From the NCBI GenBank assembly GCA_014728125.1, contig WJMD01000068.1:1-33782 (forward strand): a stretch of 33,782 bases of DNA, given 5' to 3'. The stretch is from Candidatus Effluviviaceae Genus V sp. (GTDB taxonomy: Bacteria; Joyebacterota; Joyebacteria; Joyebacterales; Joyebacteraceae). Positions 1-9,970 of the stretch are shown piece by piece. The notes beneath the pieces were generated by a model. It saw only the letters and a program-made list of their open reading frames with translations, searched no databases and was not told where the DNA came from. Every line of letters starts with the position of its first letter. The stretch's first letter is position 1. A program made the position numbers and the translations under genes.

Positions 1-551
1 AGCGCTCGGAGCACCCCGAGGAGGCTCCCGGTCAGTGGCACGATCTCGACGCCGAAACGCGCCCGCAGGCTGTTCATCAGGCGGTCGACGAGGATGTTGT
101 GCTGCTCGCCGACGAGGAACGTCAGCGGATATCCCATGGTGGCGAGCGTCGCGGCCAGCTCCCAGTTCCCGAAGTGCCCGGCCACGAGAATGGCGCCCCT
201 GCCGCCCTCGAGCGCCTCGTCGAGATGCTCGGCACCGGTCAGCGTGATGGTCTGCTCGATGAGCTCGGGGGACAGCCTCGGGAACCGGGCGAACTCGAAC
301 GTCGTCCGACCGAAGTTCTCATAGGATTCCCGAGCGATCCGGACTAGCTCCTCCTCGTCGCGCTCGTCACCGAAGACGCGCCGCAGATGGTCCATCGTGA
401 CGCGTCGCCGGATGCCGAGCCCGAACGCGGCGCGGCCGAGGAGCGCGCCGAGCTCGCGGCCGGCACCCGGCGGCAGAGCGTTGACGAGCCAGTGGAACAG
501 CCTGACGCCGGCATACTCGAGCCGGTGACTCAGTGTCGTCGGACGCGCCAC
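1..551 (-). CDS. LpxL/HtrB-type lipid A acyltransferase, 3' end missing
   Basis: Partial gene; about 183 N-terminal residues are present and the rest lies beyond the left edge. Members of this family (lauroyl/myristoyl acyltransferases) transfer a secondary acyl chain to lipid A at the inner membrane. The diagnostic block is GHFGNWE near residue 130, the HxxxxxE acyltransferase motif, preceded by a hydrophobic AILVA strand and followed by the expected GVEIVPLTGS segment. The start is a GTG at 551 with GGAGG (556-560) four bases upstream and only 10 nt after the stop of the DUF362 gene, so the two are probably co-transcribed. The N-terminus has LFHWLVNALPP rather than a long clear transmembrane helix. 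The exact acyl chain and order of addition cannot be told from this. It shows that the organism has, or had, lipid A or a similar outer-membrane glycolipid. Confidence 0.85.
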   Translation of the reverse strand, partial: MARPTTLSHRLEYAGVRLFHWLVNALPPGAGRELGALLGRAAFGLGIRRRVTMDHLRRVFGDERDEEELVRIARESYENFGRTTFEFARFPRLSPELIEQTITLTGAEHLDEALEGGRGAILVAGHFGNWELAATLATMGYPLTFLVGEQHNILVDRLMNSLRARFGVEIVPLTGSLLGVLRA

Positions 552-561
552 GTCCCCTCCC

Positions 562-1704
562 CTACGCGAACCTGCCGGCGAGCCAGGACAGTTTGACCTC
601 GACTGCGTCGTGCGGGCACACCTCGTGACAGCAGAGACACTCGACGCACGTCTTGAAGTCGACCGTCGGGACGCCGTCGACCAGTCTGATGGCGCGCACC
701 GGGCAGCTCCTGACGCACAGACCGCACTCCGGTCCGCGGCACCCGCGCTCCGGCGACATCTCCGGGTGCGCCCAGATGAAGGGCTCCAGCAGCCTCACGA
801 GGATGTCCGGGATGTAGTTCAGGGCGCCGGTTCCCGGCAGCCGGAAGTCCTCCGGGGCGAGTTTCTCTGCATCGTCACCGACGATGTCGATCCGGTCGAG
901 ACCGGCGACCCCGAGGCCGCGCTCCTCACCGATCCGCACGGTCGGCACCTGTCGCTCCCGGTAGCCCATCATGCCCGACGCGACGGCATCGAGCGCCACC
1001 GGGTCGGCGCTCGCCAGGATCGCGCCGACGTGTCGCCGCGAGCCTCCGGACGGACCGTCACCCTCCATGGCCGCGACGGCGTCCATGACGTGGAGCCGCG
1101 GCGGACGAAGCGAGAAGATGTCGACGACGATGCGGCTGAACGGGACGGGCCTCGGGGCGACGCTGTGGAGGCGCCCCTTCATGAACCCCGGGACGATCCC
1201 GTACATGTTCTTGACCGCCCCCGTGTAGAGCGTGAGCACGTGGGTCTTCATCTTCGGCAGGTTGATGATACCGTCGGCCTCGAGTACGGGCCGCGCCACC
1301 ATGTACGGCCGCAGCGCGCCCGTGCGCTCCTCGGAGCCCGAGGCCTCGAAGCTCCTGAGCGCGACCTCCGTCTCCTCGGCGAGCTCCTCGAAGCCGGTGT
1401 TGCGCCAGACCCGCTCGACACCCCGGATGGCGCCGCCCGGACTGTCGCCCATCTCGGGCTCCGCGCCCGCGTCTCGCACCAGCCGGATGACCGCGCGGGC
1501 GACCTCCGGATGTGTCGTGATGGCCCGCTCCGGGGCCTTGGCGGAGAGGAGGTTCGGTTTGAGCAGGATCCGCTCGCCCGGCCTCACGAACCGCCCGATG
1601 CCCCCGATGAGATCGACCGCCCGCGAGACGGCCGCCCCGACCTCGCGACGCTCATAGCTTCCGCAGGAGACGACCGCGACGGTCGCCCGCTCCGTACCGC
1701 TCAT
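562..1704 (-). CDS. DUF362 domain protein with C-terminal 2x[4Fe-4S] ferredoxin domain
   Basis: 380 residues. The first ~280 residues match the DUF362 family: LKPNLLS near residue 50, an INLPKMKTH block and a VKNMYGIVPG block. The C-terminal 60 residues carry two ferredoxin-type clusters: C-x4-C-x2-C-x3-CP (RGPECGLCVRSCP) and C-x2-C-x2-C-x3-CP (CVECLCCHEVCP). These should hold two 4Fe-4S centres and make it a cytoplasmic electron-transfer protein. The substrate and physiological role of DUF362-ferredoxin proteins are not established and I do not assign one. It starts 11 nt after the dprA stop and ends 10 nt before the acyltransferase gene, so it is the middle of a short operon. The second cluster has an extra Cys (CLCC), which may or may not bind iron. 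Confidence 0.85.
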   Translation of the reverse strand: MSGTERATVAVVSCGSYERREVGAAVSRAVDLIGGIGRFVRPGERILLKPNLLSAKAPERAITTHPEVARAVIRLVRDAGAEPEMGDSPGGAIRGVERVWRNTGFEELAEETEVALRSFEASGSEERTGALRPYMVARPVLEADGIINLPKMKTHVLTLYTGAVKNMYGIVPGFMKGRLHSVAPRPVPFSRIVVDIFSLRPPRLHVMDAVAAMEGDGPSGGSRRHVGAILASADPVALDAVASGMMGYRERQVPTVRIGEERGLGVAGLDRIDIVGDDAEKLAPEDFRLPGTGALNYIPDILVRLLEPFIWAHPEMSPERGCRGPECGLCVRSCPVRAIRLVDGVPTVDFKTCVECLCCHEVCPHDAVEVKLSWLAGRFA

Positions 1705-1715
1705 TCACCGACTCC

Positions 1716-2831
1716 TCACTGTCTGACGAGCCCTCTCCGCACCGCCTCGGCGTCCGAGACGACGTATCTTCCTCCCGGTACCCTCCGCGCCGCTCCGGCC
1801 AGCTCGAGCTCCATGAGGGCCGAGAGCGTTGTCTCGATGGCCGCACCCGTCTCTCTGGCGACCTCGTCCGCGGACCGCGGATCGAGCGAGAGCGCGCCGA
1901 GCGCCGCCTCGGCGCATGCCGAAACCTCCGGAGCCGGCGCCGGCTCTCCCGCCCCGCCGGGGGCGAGCAGCGGACCCCAGACCGGTTCGAGGTCCTCCAG
2001 AACGTCCTCGGCGTCCTCTACGAGCCTCGCGCCGTCCCGGAGAAGCCTGTTCGAGCCGCGGCACGCCGCCCTGCCCGCAGGCCCGGGACACGCGAAGACC
2101 TCGCGCCCCTCGTCGAGGGCGAAGGCGGCCGTGATGAGGGCGCCGCTCTTCTCACTCGCCTCGACGACGATCACCCCGACCGACAGACCGGCGATCACGC
2201 GGTTTCGACGCGGGAAGAAGGAGCGTCTCGGATCGACACGGGGAGCGAACTCCGACAGCAGGCAGCCCGTCCGTCGGATCTCGGCCGCCAGCCCCGCATG
2301 CTCCGGAGGGTAGACCCTGCGGAGTCCCGAACCCAGAACCGCGACTGTTCTCCCCCCGGCCGACAGCGCACCGCGGTGCGCCGCGGAGTCAACGCCCCGG
2401 GCCAGGCCGCTGACGACCGTGATGCCTCGCCCGGCCAGTCCGCGCCCCATCGACCGCGCGACGGCCAGCGAGCGCTCCGAGGCTCTCCTCGAACCGACGA
2501 TCGCCACCGCCGGCTCCTCACCCGGAGGCGCGCCCTCGCTGAAGAGCCCGGCCGGCGCGCCGTACGTCTCGTCGAGACGCGAGGGGTACGCCTCCCCTCC
2601 GCGTTCGAGGAAATCGATCCCCTCGGCGGAGAGTTCGAGCAGCCTACGGGACGGCTCAAGCTTCTTCGCGGCGGCCAGCGCCCGACGAAGCCTCGCCGGA
2701 ACAGCGGCGTCGCGCGACCCCGTGAGGACGGCCGTGCGATACGAGCCGTAGCGCCTCCGGAGCCGTTCTGCCGAGGCGGGACCCACGCCGCTCGCCAGGA
2801 CAACGACGAGCGCAGCCTCCCTCTCCGTCAC
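1716..2831 (-). CDS. dprA: DNA-processing protein DprA (Smf)
   Basis: About 371 residues. DprA binds incoming single-stranded DNA in the cytoplasm and loads RecA during natural transformation. It has an N-terminal helical region (ALVVVLASGVGPASAERL, helix-hairpin-helix-like), a Rossmann-fold core with VAIVGSRRAS, VSGLARGVDSAAH, LGSGLRRVYPPEH, FPRRNRVIAGLS and GSNRLLRDGA, and a C-terminal winged-helix domain (ALSLDPRSADEVARETG onward). I chose the GTG at 2831 because it follows AGAGGA and the protein then begins directly with the conserved helix. A longer in-frame start at 2966 would run into obg and adds low-complexity sequence. It lies 58 nt after obg. In many bacteria DprA also occurs in species not known to be competent, so its presence alone does not prove DNA uptake, but a ComEA-like gene is present about 7 kb away. 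Confidence 0.93.
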   Translation of the reverse strand: MTEREAALVVVLASGVGPASAERLRRRYGSYRTAVLTGSRDAAVPARLRRALAAAKKLEPSRRLLELSAEGIDFLERGGEAYPSRLDETYGAPAGLFSEGAPPGEEPAVAIVGSRRASERSLAVARSMGRGLAGRGITVVSGLARGVDSAAHRGALSAGGRTVAVLGSGLRRVYPPEHAGLAAEIRRTGCLLSEFAPRVDPRRSFFPRRNRVIAGLSVGVIVVEASEKSGALITAAFALDEGREVFACPGPAGRAACRGSNRLLRDGARLVEDAEDVLEDLEPVWGPLLAPGGAGEPAPAPEVSACAEAALGALSLDPRSADEVARETGAAIETTLSALMELELAGAARRVPGGRYVVSDAEAVRRGLVRQ

Positions 2832-2889
2832 GTGCTGGTCCTCTGGGGAGGTCCGGGGGTCGCCGGCGGGTGAGCCCCAGGCCGACGGG

Positions 2890-5344
<2,455 letters not shown>

Positions 5345-5348
<4 letters not shown>

Positions 5349-5836
5349 CGGGAACCGCCCCGGTCGCGCCGACGCGCCAGTTCATCGAAGACATTGGGGG
5401 GGACAAGTCCGGAAACGTCGCCGCCGAGCGTGAAGACCTCCTTGACGATCGTGGAGTTCAGGTAGGTGTAGCGCTCGCTCGGCATGAGAAAGACCGTCTC
5501 GATCTCCGCAGCAAGCCGCCGGTTCATGAGAGCCATCTGGAACTCGTACTCGAAGTCCGACACCTCTCTCAGGCCCCTGAGGATCGCTGCCGCACCGACA
5601 TCCCGGACCGTGCTGACGAGCAGTCCTTCGAACGAGATCACTGTCACGTTCCCGAGGTCCTCGACGGCCCCCTCGATCAGCTCCACGCGCTCGCCGGCGG
5701 TGAACATCGGGTCCTTGTCCCTGGCGGTCCCGACGGCCACGACAATCCTGTCGAAGAGCCTGAGCGCGCGCCTGATCAGGTCGAGATGACCGTTCGTTAT
5801 CGGGTCGAACGTCCCGGGGTAGATGGCGGTTCTCAC
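5345..5836 (-). CDS. coaD: Phosphopantetheine adenylyltransferase
   Basis: 163 residues, the normal size for CoaD. It catalyses the penultimate step of coenzyme A synthesis: 4'-phosphopantetheine plus ATP gives dephospho-CoA plus pyrophosphate, in the cytoplasm. The nucleotidyltransferase motif GTFDPITNGH is at residues 8-17. RGLREVSDFEYEFQMA near residue 88 and the later YTYLNSTIVKEV segment (equivalent to the ISSSxVKE motif) are also present. It overlaps rsmD by 4 nt (5833-5836) and the downstream FAD oxidase by 4 nt. The rsmD-coaD pairing is very common in bacteria, which supports both calls. Confidence 0.97.
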
Positions 5837-6432
5837 TGGCCCTCCCTCGGTTCGTGTTCACCTGCAGACCGGTAGATATCGACCTCAGTCGAGCCGTAGC
5901 CTCTGCGGCGCACCAGTTCGAGTCGAGAGGATGCGTCGTCCTGAGCGCCGTCCGCATCCGTCCCGCGGGCCCGTTCCACAACGACGACACCACGGGGCGC
6001 GACGAGCGGTCCGATGCAACGAAGCGCCCGTTCGGCGTGGCCGCTCGAGTAAGGAGGGTCGACGAAGACGACGTCGAACGGCGCCGTCGGAACTCTCCGC
6101 TCCCTGACGAGTCTGAGGGCGTCCCCGCGGATCACGAGGGACCTCCCGCGGAGGCCCAGGCTCTCGATGTTGTCCTCGAGGACGCGGAGCACCTTCCCGC
6201 TCTGCTCGATGAAGGTCGCCTCACGCGCGCCGCGCGACAGGGCCTCGATCCCCAGACTCCCCGAGCCCGCGAAGAGATCGAGCACGTTGGCGCCGGGAAG
6301 GTCGGGTTCGAGCATCCCGAAGAGCGACTCCCGCACGCGATCGTACGTCGGCCTCGCCGTGGTCCCGGGTGGCGCGGCGATCGACCGCCCCTTCAGCTCT
6401 CCGGCGATCACGCGCACGCGTTCCTCCGTCAC
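5833..6432 (-). CDS. rsmD: 16S rRNA (guanine966-N2)-methyltransferase RsmD
   Basis: 199 residues. An SAM-dependent methyltransferase that modifies G966 of 16S rRNA during 30S assembly. N-terminal RVIAGELKGRSI and the RPTYDRVRESLFGML block are family signatures. SAM-binding motif I is VLDLFAGSGSLGIEALSRGA, and catalytic motif IV is FVDPPY. It is followed with 4-nt overlap by coaD, the usual partner. The upstream gap to the response regulator gene is 48 nt and shows no clear terminator, so it may be co-transcribed with the two-component genes or have its own promoter. The C-terminal tail of about 15 residues (SAGEHEPREGQ) is acidic and likely disordered. Confidence 0.95.
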   Translation of the reverse strand: MTEERVRVIAGELKGRSIAAPPGTTARPTYDRVRESLFGMLEPDLPGANVLDLFAGSGSLGIEALSRGAREATFIEQSGKVLRVLEDNIESLGLRGRSLVIRGDALRLVRERRVPTAPFDVVFVDPPYSSGHAERALRCIGPLVAPRGVVVVERARGTDADGAQDDASSRLELVRRRGYGSTEVDIYRSAGEHEPREGQ

Positions 6433-6480
6433 TGGACGTTCACCGGGATCTCCGTAACCGGGCGTCGGACGGCGTCTCGG

Positions 6481-7860
6481 TCAGGACGCCTCGTCCTCGT
6501 CCATGCCGTACCGCTGCAGCTTCCGGTAGAGCGTCGAGGGGTTGATCCCCAGGATCTCGGCTGCCTGCTTCTTTTTCCACCCCGTCTCGTCGAGGGTCTG
6601 CAGAAGGTACTTCCGCTCGAGTTCCTCTAGCGTGATGCCCGACACACCGAGGTCGCCGCCGCCGGTCACCGCCTCGCCGCGCGCTCTCTTCCGCAGGTTC
6701 TCAGGGAAGATCGACACGTTGAGGCTCTCGGCCGTGATCGTGTCCCTGTCGGCCAGGATGACGGCTCGCTCGATGATGTTCTCGAGCTCACGGACGTTCC
6801 CCGGCCACTCATACTGCGTGAGGATCTCCATCGCCCGCTCGTCGACCTTCATCTCGCCACCGGTGATCCGTTCGAGGATGTGCTTAACGAGGAGCGGCAC
6901 GTCGTCCCGACGCTCGCGGAGCGGCGGGATGCGGATCGGAATGACGTTGAGGCGGTAGTAGAGGTCCGCTCGGAAGGTGCCCTCCTTGATGCGCGTCTCC
7001 AGATCTGCGTTCGTGGCCGCGATCACGCGAACGTCGACCTGCGTCGGCTTGGTGCCGCCGACCGGAACGACCTCGCGCTCCTGCAGCACGCGTAGCAGCT
7101 TGACCTGAATGGCCGGGGAGGTCTCACTGACCTCATCGAGGAAGAAGGTCCCCCCGTCCGCCACGACGAAGAGGCCCCGCTTGTCGCGGATGGCGCCGGT
7201 GAACGATCCCTTGACGTGACCGAAGAGTTCGCTCTCGAGGAGGGTCTCCGGGAGGGCGCCGCAGTTGATCGTAACGAACCGGCCGTCGGAACGCGCGCTC
7301 CTGGCGTGTATCGCCCGGGCCACGAGTTCCTTCCCCGTCCCGCTCTCACCGTGGAGCAGCACGGTGCTCGAGGTCCGTGCGACGCGGTCGATCAAGTCGA
7401 AGACGGACGTCATATTCTCCGACTCGCCGATCATCTTCTTCTCTCCCGAGACGTGCAGAGCACGCTCGAGATCCGACTTCTCATCGCGAAGGCGCCGCAT
7501 CTCGAGCGCGTTCCTGACGACCTGCTTCAGCTCCTCGTTCGAGACCGGCTTCAGAAGATAGTAGAAGGCGCCGAGGTTCAGTGCCTCGATGGCCGACTCC
7601 TGCGAGGCGTGGCCCGTGATGATGATCACGGGGATCGAAGGGTCCTTGTCCCGGAGCTTCTCGAGAATGTCGATGCCGCTCATCCCCGGCAGCTGAATGT
7701 CGGTGATGACGACGTCGTAGGCGTCCTTCGACTGGAGTTTGAGAGCCTTCTTGCCGTCCTTCGTGGCGTCGCAGACATACCCCTCGCGCTCGAGCATCAT
7801 GGAGAGGTACTCTCGGATGCTGTCCTCGTCGTCGACGACCAGGATCCTGCCCTGTGGCAT
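6481..7860 (-). CDS. NtrC-family sigma54-dependent response regulator
   Basis: 459 residues. Receiver domain at 1-120 with acidic pair D10/D11, phospho-acceptor D54 (VVITDIQLPG), T82 and K104. The AAA+ domain at about 140-375 has Walker A GESGTGKE, the sigma54-contact loop as GSFTGA instead of canonical GAFTGA, Walker B GGTFFLDEV and the sensor LYYRLNVIPIRIPPLRERRDD. A C-terminal Fis-type helix-turn-helix (KKKQAAEILGINPSTLYRKL) binds DNA enhancers. When phosphorylated by its partner kinase it should remodel sigma54-RNA polymerase at target promoters. The gene for a histidine kinase ends 58 nt upstream, making a standard pair. The targets are not visible in the sequence; a PilR-like or ZraR/AtoC-like role are both possible. 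Confidence 0.95.
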   Translation of the reverse strand: MPQGRILVVDDEDSIREYLSMMLEREGYVCDATKDGKKALKLQSKDAYDVVITDIQLPGMSGIDILEKLRDKDPSIPVIIITGHASQESAIEALNLGAFYYLLKPVSNEELKQVVRNALEMRRLRDEKSDLERALHVSGEKKMIGESENMTSVFDLIDRVARTSSTVLLHGESGTGKELVARAIHARSARSDGRFVTINCGALPETLLESELFGHVKGSFTGAIRDKRGLFVVADGGTFFLDEVSETSPAIQVKLLRVLQEREVVPVGGTKPTQVDVRVIAATNADLETRIKEGTFRADLYYRLNVIPIRIPPLRERRDDVPLLVKHILERITGGEMKVDERAMEILTQYEWPGNVRELENIIERAVILADRDTITAESLNVSIFPENLRKRARGEAVTGGGDLGVSGITLEELERKYLLQTLDETGWKKKQAAEILGINPSTLYRKLQRYGMDEDEAS

Positions 7861-7918
7861 GCTGTCCTTTCCCTTCTCGAAAGCGCCGGAACCGACCGTC
7901 CCCGCCCGCGGGCGACGA

Positions 7919-9532
7919 CTAGTCCGGCAGGTAGATCACGAAGCGGCTGCCGCGTCCGACCTCACTGGCGACGGTGATCCGCCCGCCGTGGGACTGAACG
8001 ATGCGGTCGACGATGGCGAGCCCGAGTCCCGTGCCGCCCTTCTTGGTCGTTCTGAAGGGCTGAAAAATCTCGTCTCTCTTATCGGAGGGGATGCCGTCTC
8101 CCGTGTCCTCAACGATGATGGCGATCGAACTGCCCTGCGATCCCTCGAGGCCGCGCGAGGCGTACTCGTCCTCCCGGACGACCGAGAGCCTGACCCTGCC
8201 CGAGCCGTCGATCGCCTCGACGGCGTTGAGCGTGAGGTTCAGGAGGGCCCGCCTCATCTCCTCTTCGTTGACGGTCCCCTCGACAGGCTCAGGAGCTTCC
8301 TCGACCAGTTCGATCTCCGGACGATATGAGGCCTGACTGGTCACGAGCAGCGCGACCTCGTGCACGAGCTCGTCGAGCCGGATGCGGTCGCGTTCCCCGG
8401 ACTCCATGCGTCCGTACTGAAGGACGTCCTGAACGAGCTTCTGGAGCCGGTCGGTCTCGCGCATCACGAGGCCGACGAGGCGCTCGTGCTGGCTCTCCGG
8501 CTCGGCGTCCTCCCCCAGCATCTCGATAGATCCCCGGATCGCGTTCAGCGGGTTCCGGATCTCGTGAGCGAGGCCGGCCGCGAACTGGCCCAGCGCCGAG
8601 AGCCTGTCGTCGTGCCGGAGTCGTTCCTCCAGGCGTCTGGCCTCCGTCAGATCCTGGAAGATGGCGACGACGCCCCGCTCGTTCCCGTCGTCATCCCGGA
8701 GTATCGATGTAGAGAGTCCGACGGGAGTGCTTCCTCCTCCGCGCCGTCTCACGTGGAAGTCGACCCGGGTCTCGGGCCGCCCCGCCTCCAGGGCGGCGGC
8801 GAGGCGTTCGCAGAACGCCGGGACGTCGGCGAAGACGAGCCGGTAGTCGCGGCCGTGCGAGGCACTCTCCGGCACGCCGAGGATCGACGCGCCGGCCCTG
8901 TTGAGGTAGATGACGTGTCCGTCGGAGTCGACCAGGGCGAGTCCGGACCCGAGGCTGTCGATGATGTTCGAGAGCCTGAGGTTGGCGGTGTCCAGCTCCG
9001 ACCTGGTCACGGCCAGCTCCCGTGCGTGGACGGCAGCCCGCTCCGACAGGTAGCCGACCAGCATGGCGACGAGGAGGAACGAGACGACGAGCGTCGCGAT
9101 CTCGGCGAGAGCCCCCTGTGCATAGAGCGACGCCCACTGAACGGGGTCGACGAACATGAGAACGACGTGCCCGATGACGGCGCCGGCGGCGATTCCGACC
9201 CCGTCTCGGAAGCCGAGGCGTGCGGACGACACGATGACCGGAAGGAAATAGAGCAGCTTGAACGGGCTTGCCAGGCCGCCTGAGAAGTAGACGACCAGCG
9301 TGACGAAGACGATGTCGACGGCGAACTGGATCCTCAGGAGGGCCGTGTGGTCGCGCTGGACGCGGCTCCAGGCGGCGTAGACGCCGGAGAGCAGCGCAGC
9401 GATGATCCCGAGGATGATGACCGGGATGCTGTCGACCTGCCTGCCGCCGACGAGCGCACCGAGAGCCGTGAGCGCCGCGACGACAAGCCGCGCCGCGATG
9501 ATGCTGCGGGTTGTTGGAACAGCGTGACTCAC
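7919..9532 (-). CDS. Six-helix PAS-domain sensor histidine kinase (PilS/NtrB-like)
   Basis: 537 residues. Six hydrophobic segments at about 12-29, 36-55, 69-84, 92-105, 110-128 and 140-162 make an integral-membrane sensor. The third loop has YFSGGLASPF, a pattern seen in six-helix kinases such as PilS and RegB types. A short coiled linker and PAS domain (about 185-300; DSLGSGLALVDSDGHVIYLNRAG) follow. The HisKA domain has phospho-acceptor H323 in GLAHEIRNPLNAI. The HATPase domain shows N box around N436, G1 DTGDG at 476-480 and G2 GGTGLGLAIV. It overlaps the ComEA-like gene by 4 nt (9529-9532) and is followed by the NtrC-type regulator, its probable substrate. The ligand is unknown. The link to a ComEA gene fits a competence or pilus regulator but this is inference. 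Confidence 0.92.
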   Translation of the reverse strand: MSHAVPTTRSIIAARLVVAALTALGALVGGRQVDSIPVIILGIIAALLSGVYAAWSRVQRDHTALLRIQFAVDIVFVTLVVYFSGGLASPFKLLYFLPVIVSSARLGFRDGVGIAAGAVIGHVVLMFVDPVQWASLYAQGALAEIATLVVSFLLVAMLVGYLSERAAVHARELAVTRSELDTANLRLSNIIDSLGSGLALVDSDGHVIYLNRAGASILGVPESASHGRDYRLVFADVPAFCERLAAALEAGRPETRVDFHVRRRGGGSTPVGLSTSILRDDDGNERGVVAIFQDLTEARRLEERLRHDDRLSALGQFAAGLAHEIRNPLNAIRGSIEMLGEDAEPESQHERLVGLVMRETDRLQKLVQDVLQYGRMESGERDRIRLDELVHEVALLVTSQASYRPEIELVEEAPEPVEGTVNEEEMRRALLNLTLNAVEAIDGSGRVRLSVVREDEYASRGLEGSQGSSIAIIVEDTGDGIPSDKRDEIFQPFRTTKKGGTGLGLAIVDRIVQSHGGRITVASEVGRGSRFVIYLPD

Positions 9533-9906
9533 GGTCCATCCCTCCCGGGCGCCGGACGTACGCTGTCGGTGACGACGACGTGTGGTCGGACGCGCTCGAG
9601 GGTCACCGGCCCGATCCCGCGGACATCGATCAGATCATCGACCGAACGGAATCCGCCGCGTTCCTCTCTCAGTCTCACGATCTCCCGGGCCCGGACCGGC
9701 CCGATCCCGGGAAGCTCCTCCAGCAGCTCGGGCTCGGCGGCGTTCAGCTCGATCATGCAGCCGACCGTGTCGCCGGCGCAGGCGCTCGCGTCGGGAGGCG
9801 GAACCTCGACCCGCCGCATCCCCGTCACCAGCGCTCCGACCAGGAGCGCACCGGCGAGAAAGAAGACCACCGCGCGCTCGTCCGGCGTGAAGACCCCCCG
9901 CACCAC
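9529..9906 (-). CDS. ComEA-like helix-hairpin-helix DNA-binding protein
   Basis: 125 residues. One N-terminal membrane segment (about 12-30, AVVFFLAGALLVGALVTGM), then a short linker and a C-terminal HhH domain. Key elements are IELNAAEPELLEELPGIG and the second hairpin IDVRGIGPVTLERVRP. ComEA is the periplasmic or membrane-anchored receptor that binds double-stranded DNA during natural transformation and ratchets it inward. The ORF begins with two successive GTG codons; GGAGG (9911-9915) is 4 nt from the first (9906) and 7 nt from the second (9903), so the second may be the true start. A candidate promoter lies just upstream. It overlaps the kinase gene by 4 nt. No comEC or pilin gene is visible here, so function in uptake rests on family similarity. 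HhH proteins of this size can also be non-competence DNA binders. Confidence 0.85.
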   Translation of the reverse strand: MVRGVFTPDERAVVFFLAGALLVGALVTGMRRVEVPPPDASACAGDTVGCMIELNAAEPELLEELPGIGPVRAREIVRLREERGGFRSVDDLIDVRGIGPVTLERVRPHVVVTDSVRPAPGRDGP

Positions 9907-9929
9907 ACCACCTCCACCCGAGCGTCACC

Positions 9930-9958
9930 AATGTAGCGTGTTGCAAAACGCAAGGCAA
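9930..9958 (-). promoter_or_regulatory. Candidate sigma70-type promoter upstream of the ComEA-like gene
   Basis: On the minus strand TTGCCT (9953-9958) and TACATT (9930-9935) are separated by exactly 17 nt, each matching 4 of 6 consensus bases. It lies in the 64-nt gap between the beta-barrel gene stop and the ComEA-like start, in a stretch visibly richer in A/T than the surrounding GC-rich DNA. The predicted start of transcription would leave a short leader carrying the GGAGG site. Matches of this quality occur by chance, and sigma factor preferences of this organism are unknown. Confidence 0.3.
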
Positions 9959-9970
9959 ATGAAACATCGC

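Noticed and set aside
7903-7914. Perfect 12-bp palindrome CGCCCGCGGGCG just after the kinase stop, considered as terminator
   Set aside because: It has no loop and no T-run follows on the transcribed strand; such palindromes are frequent in GC-rich DNA.
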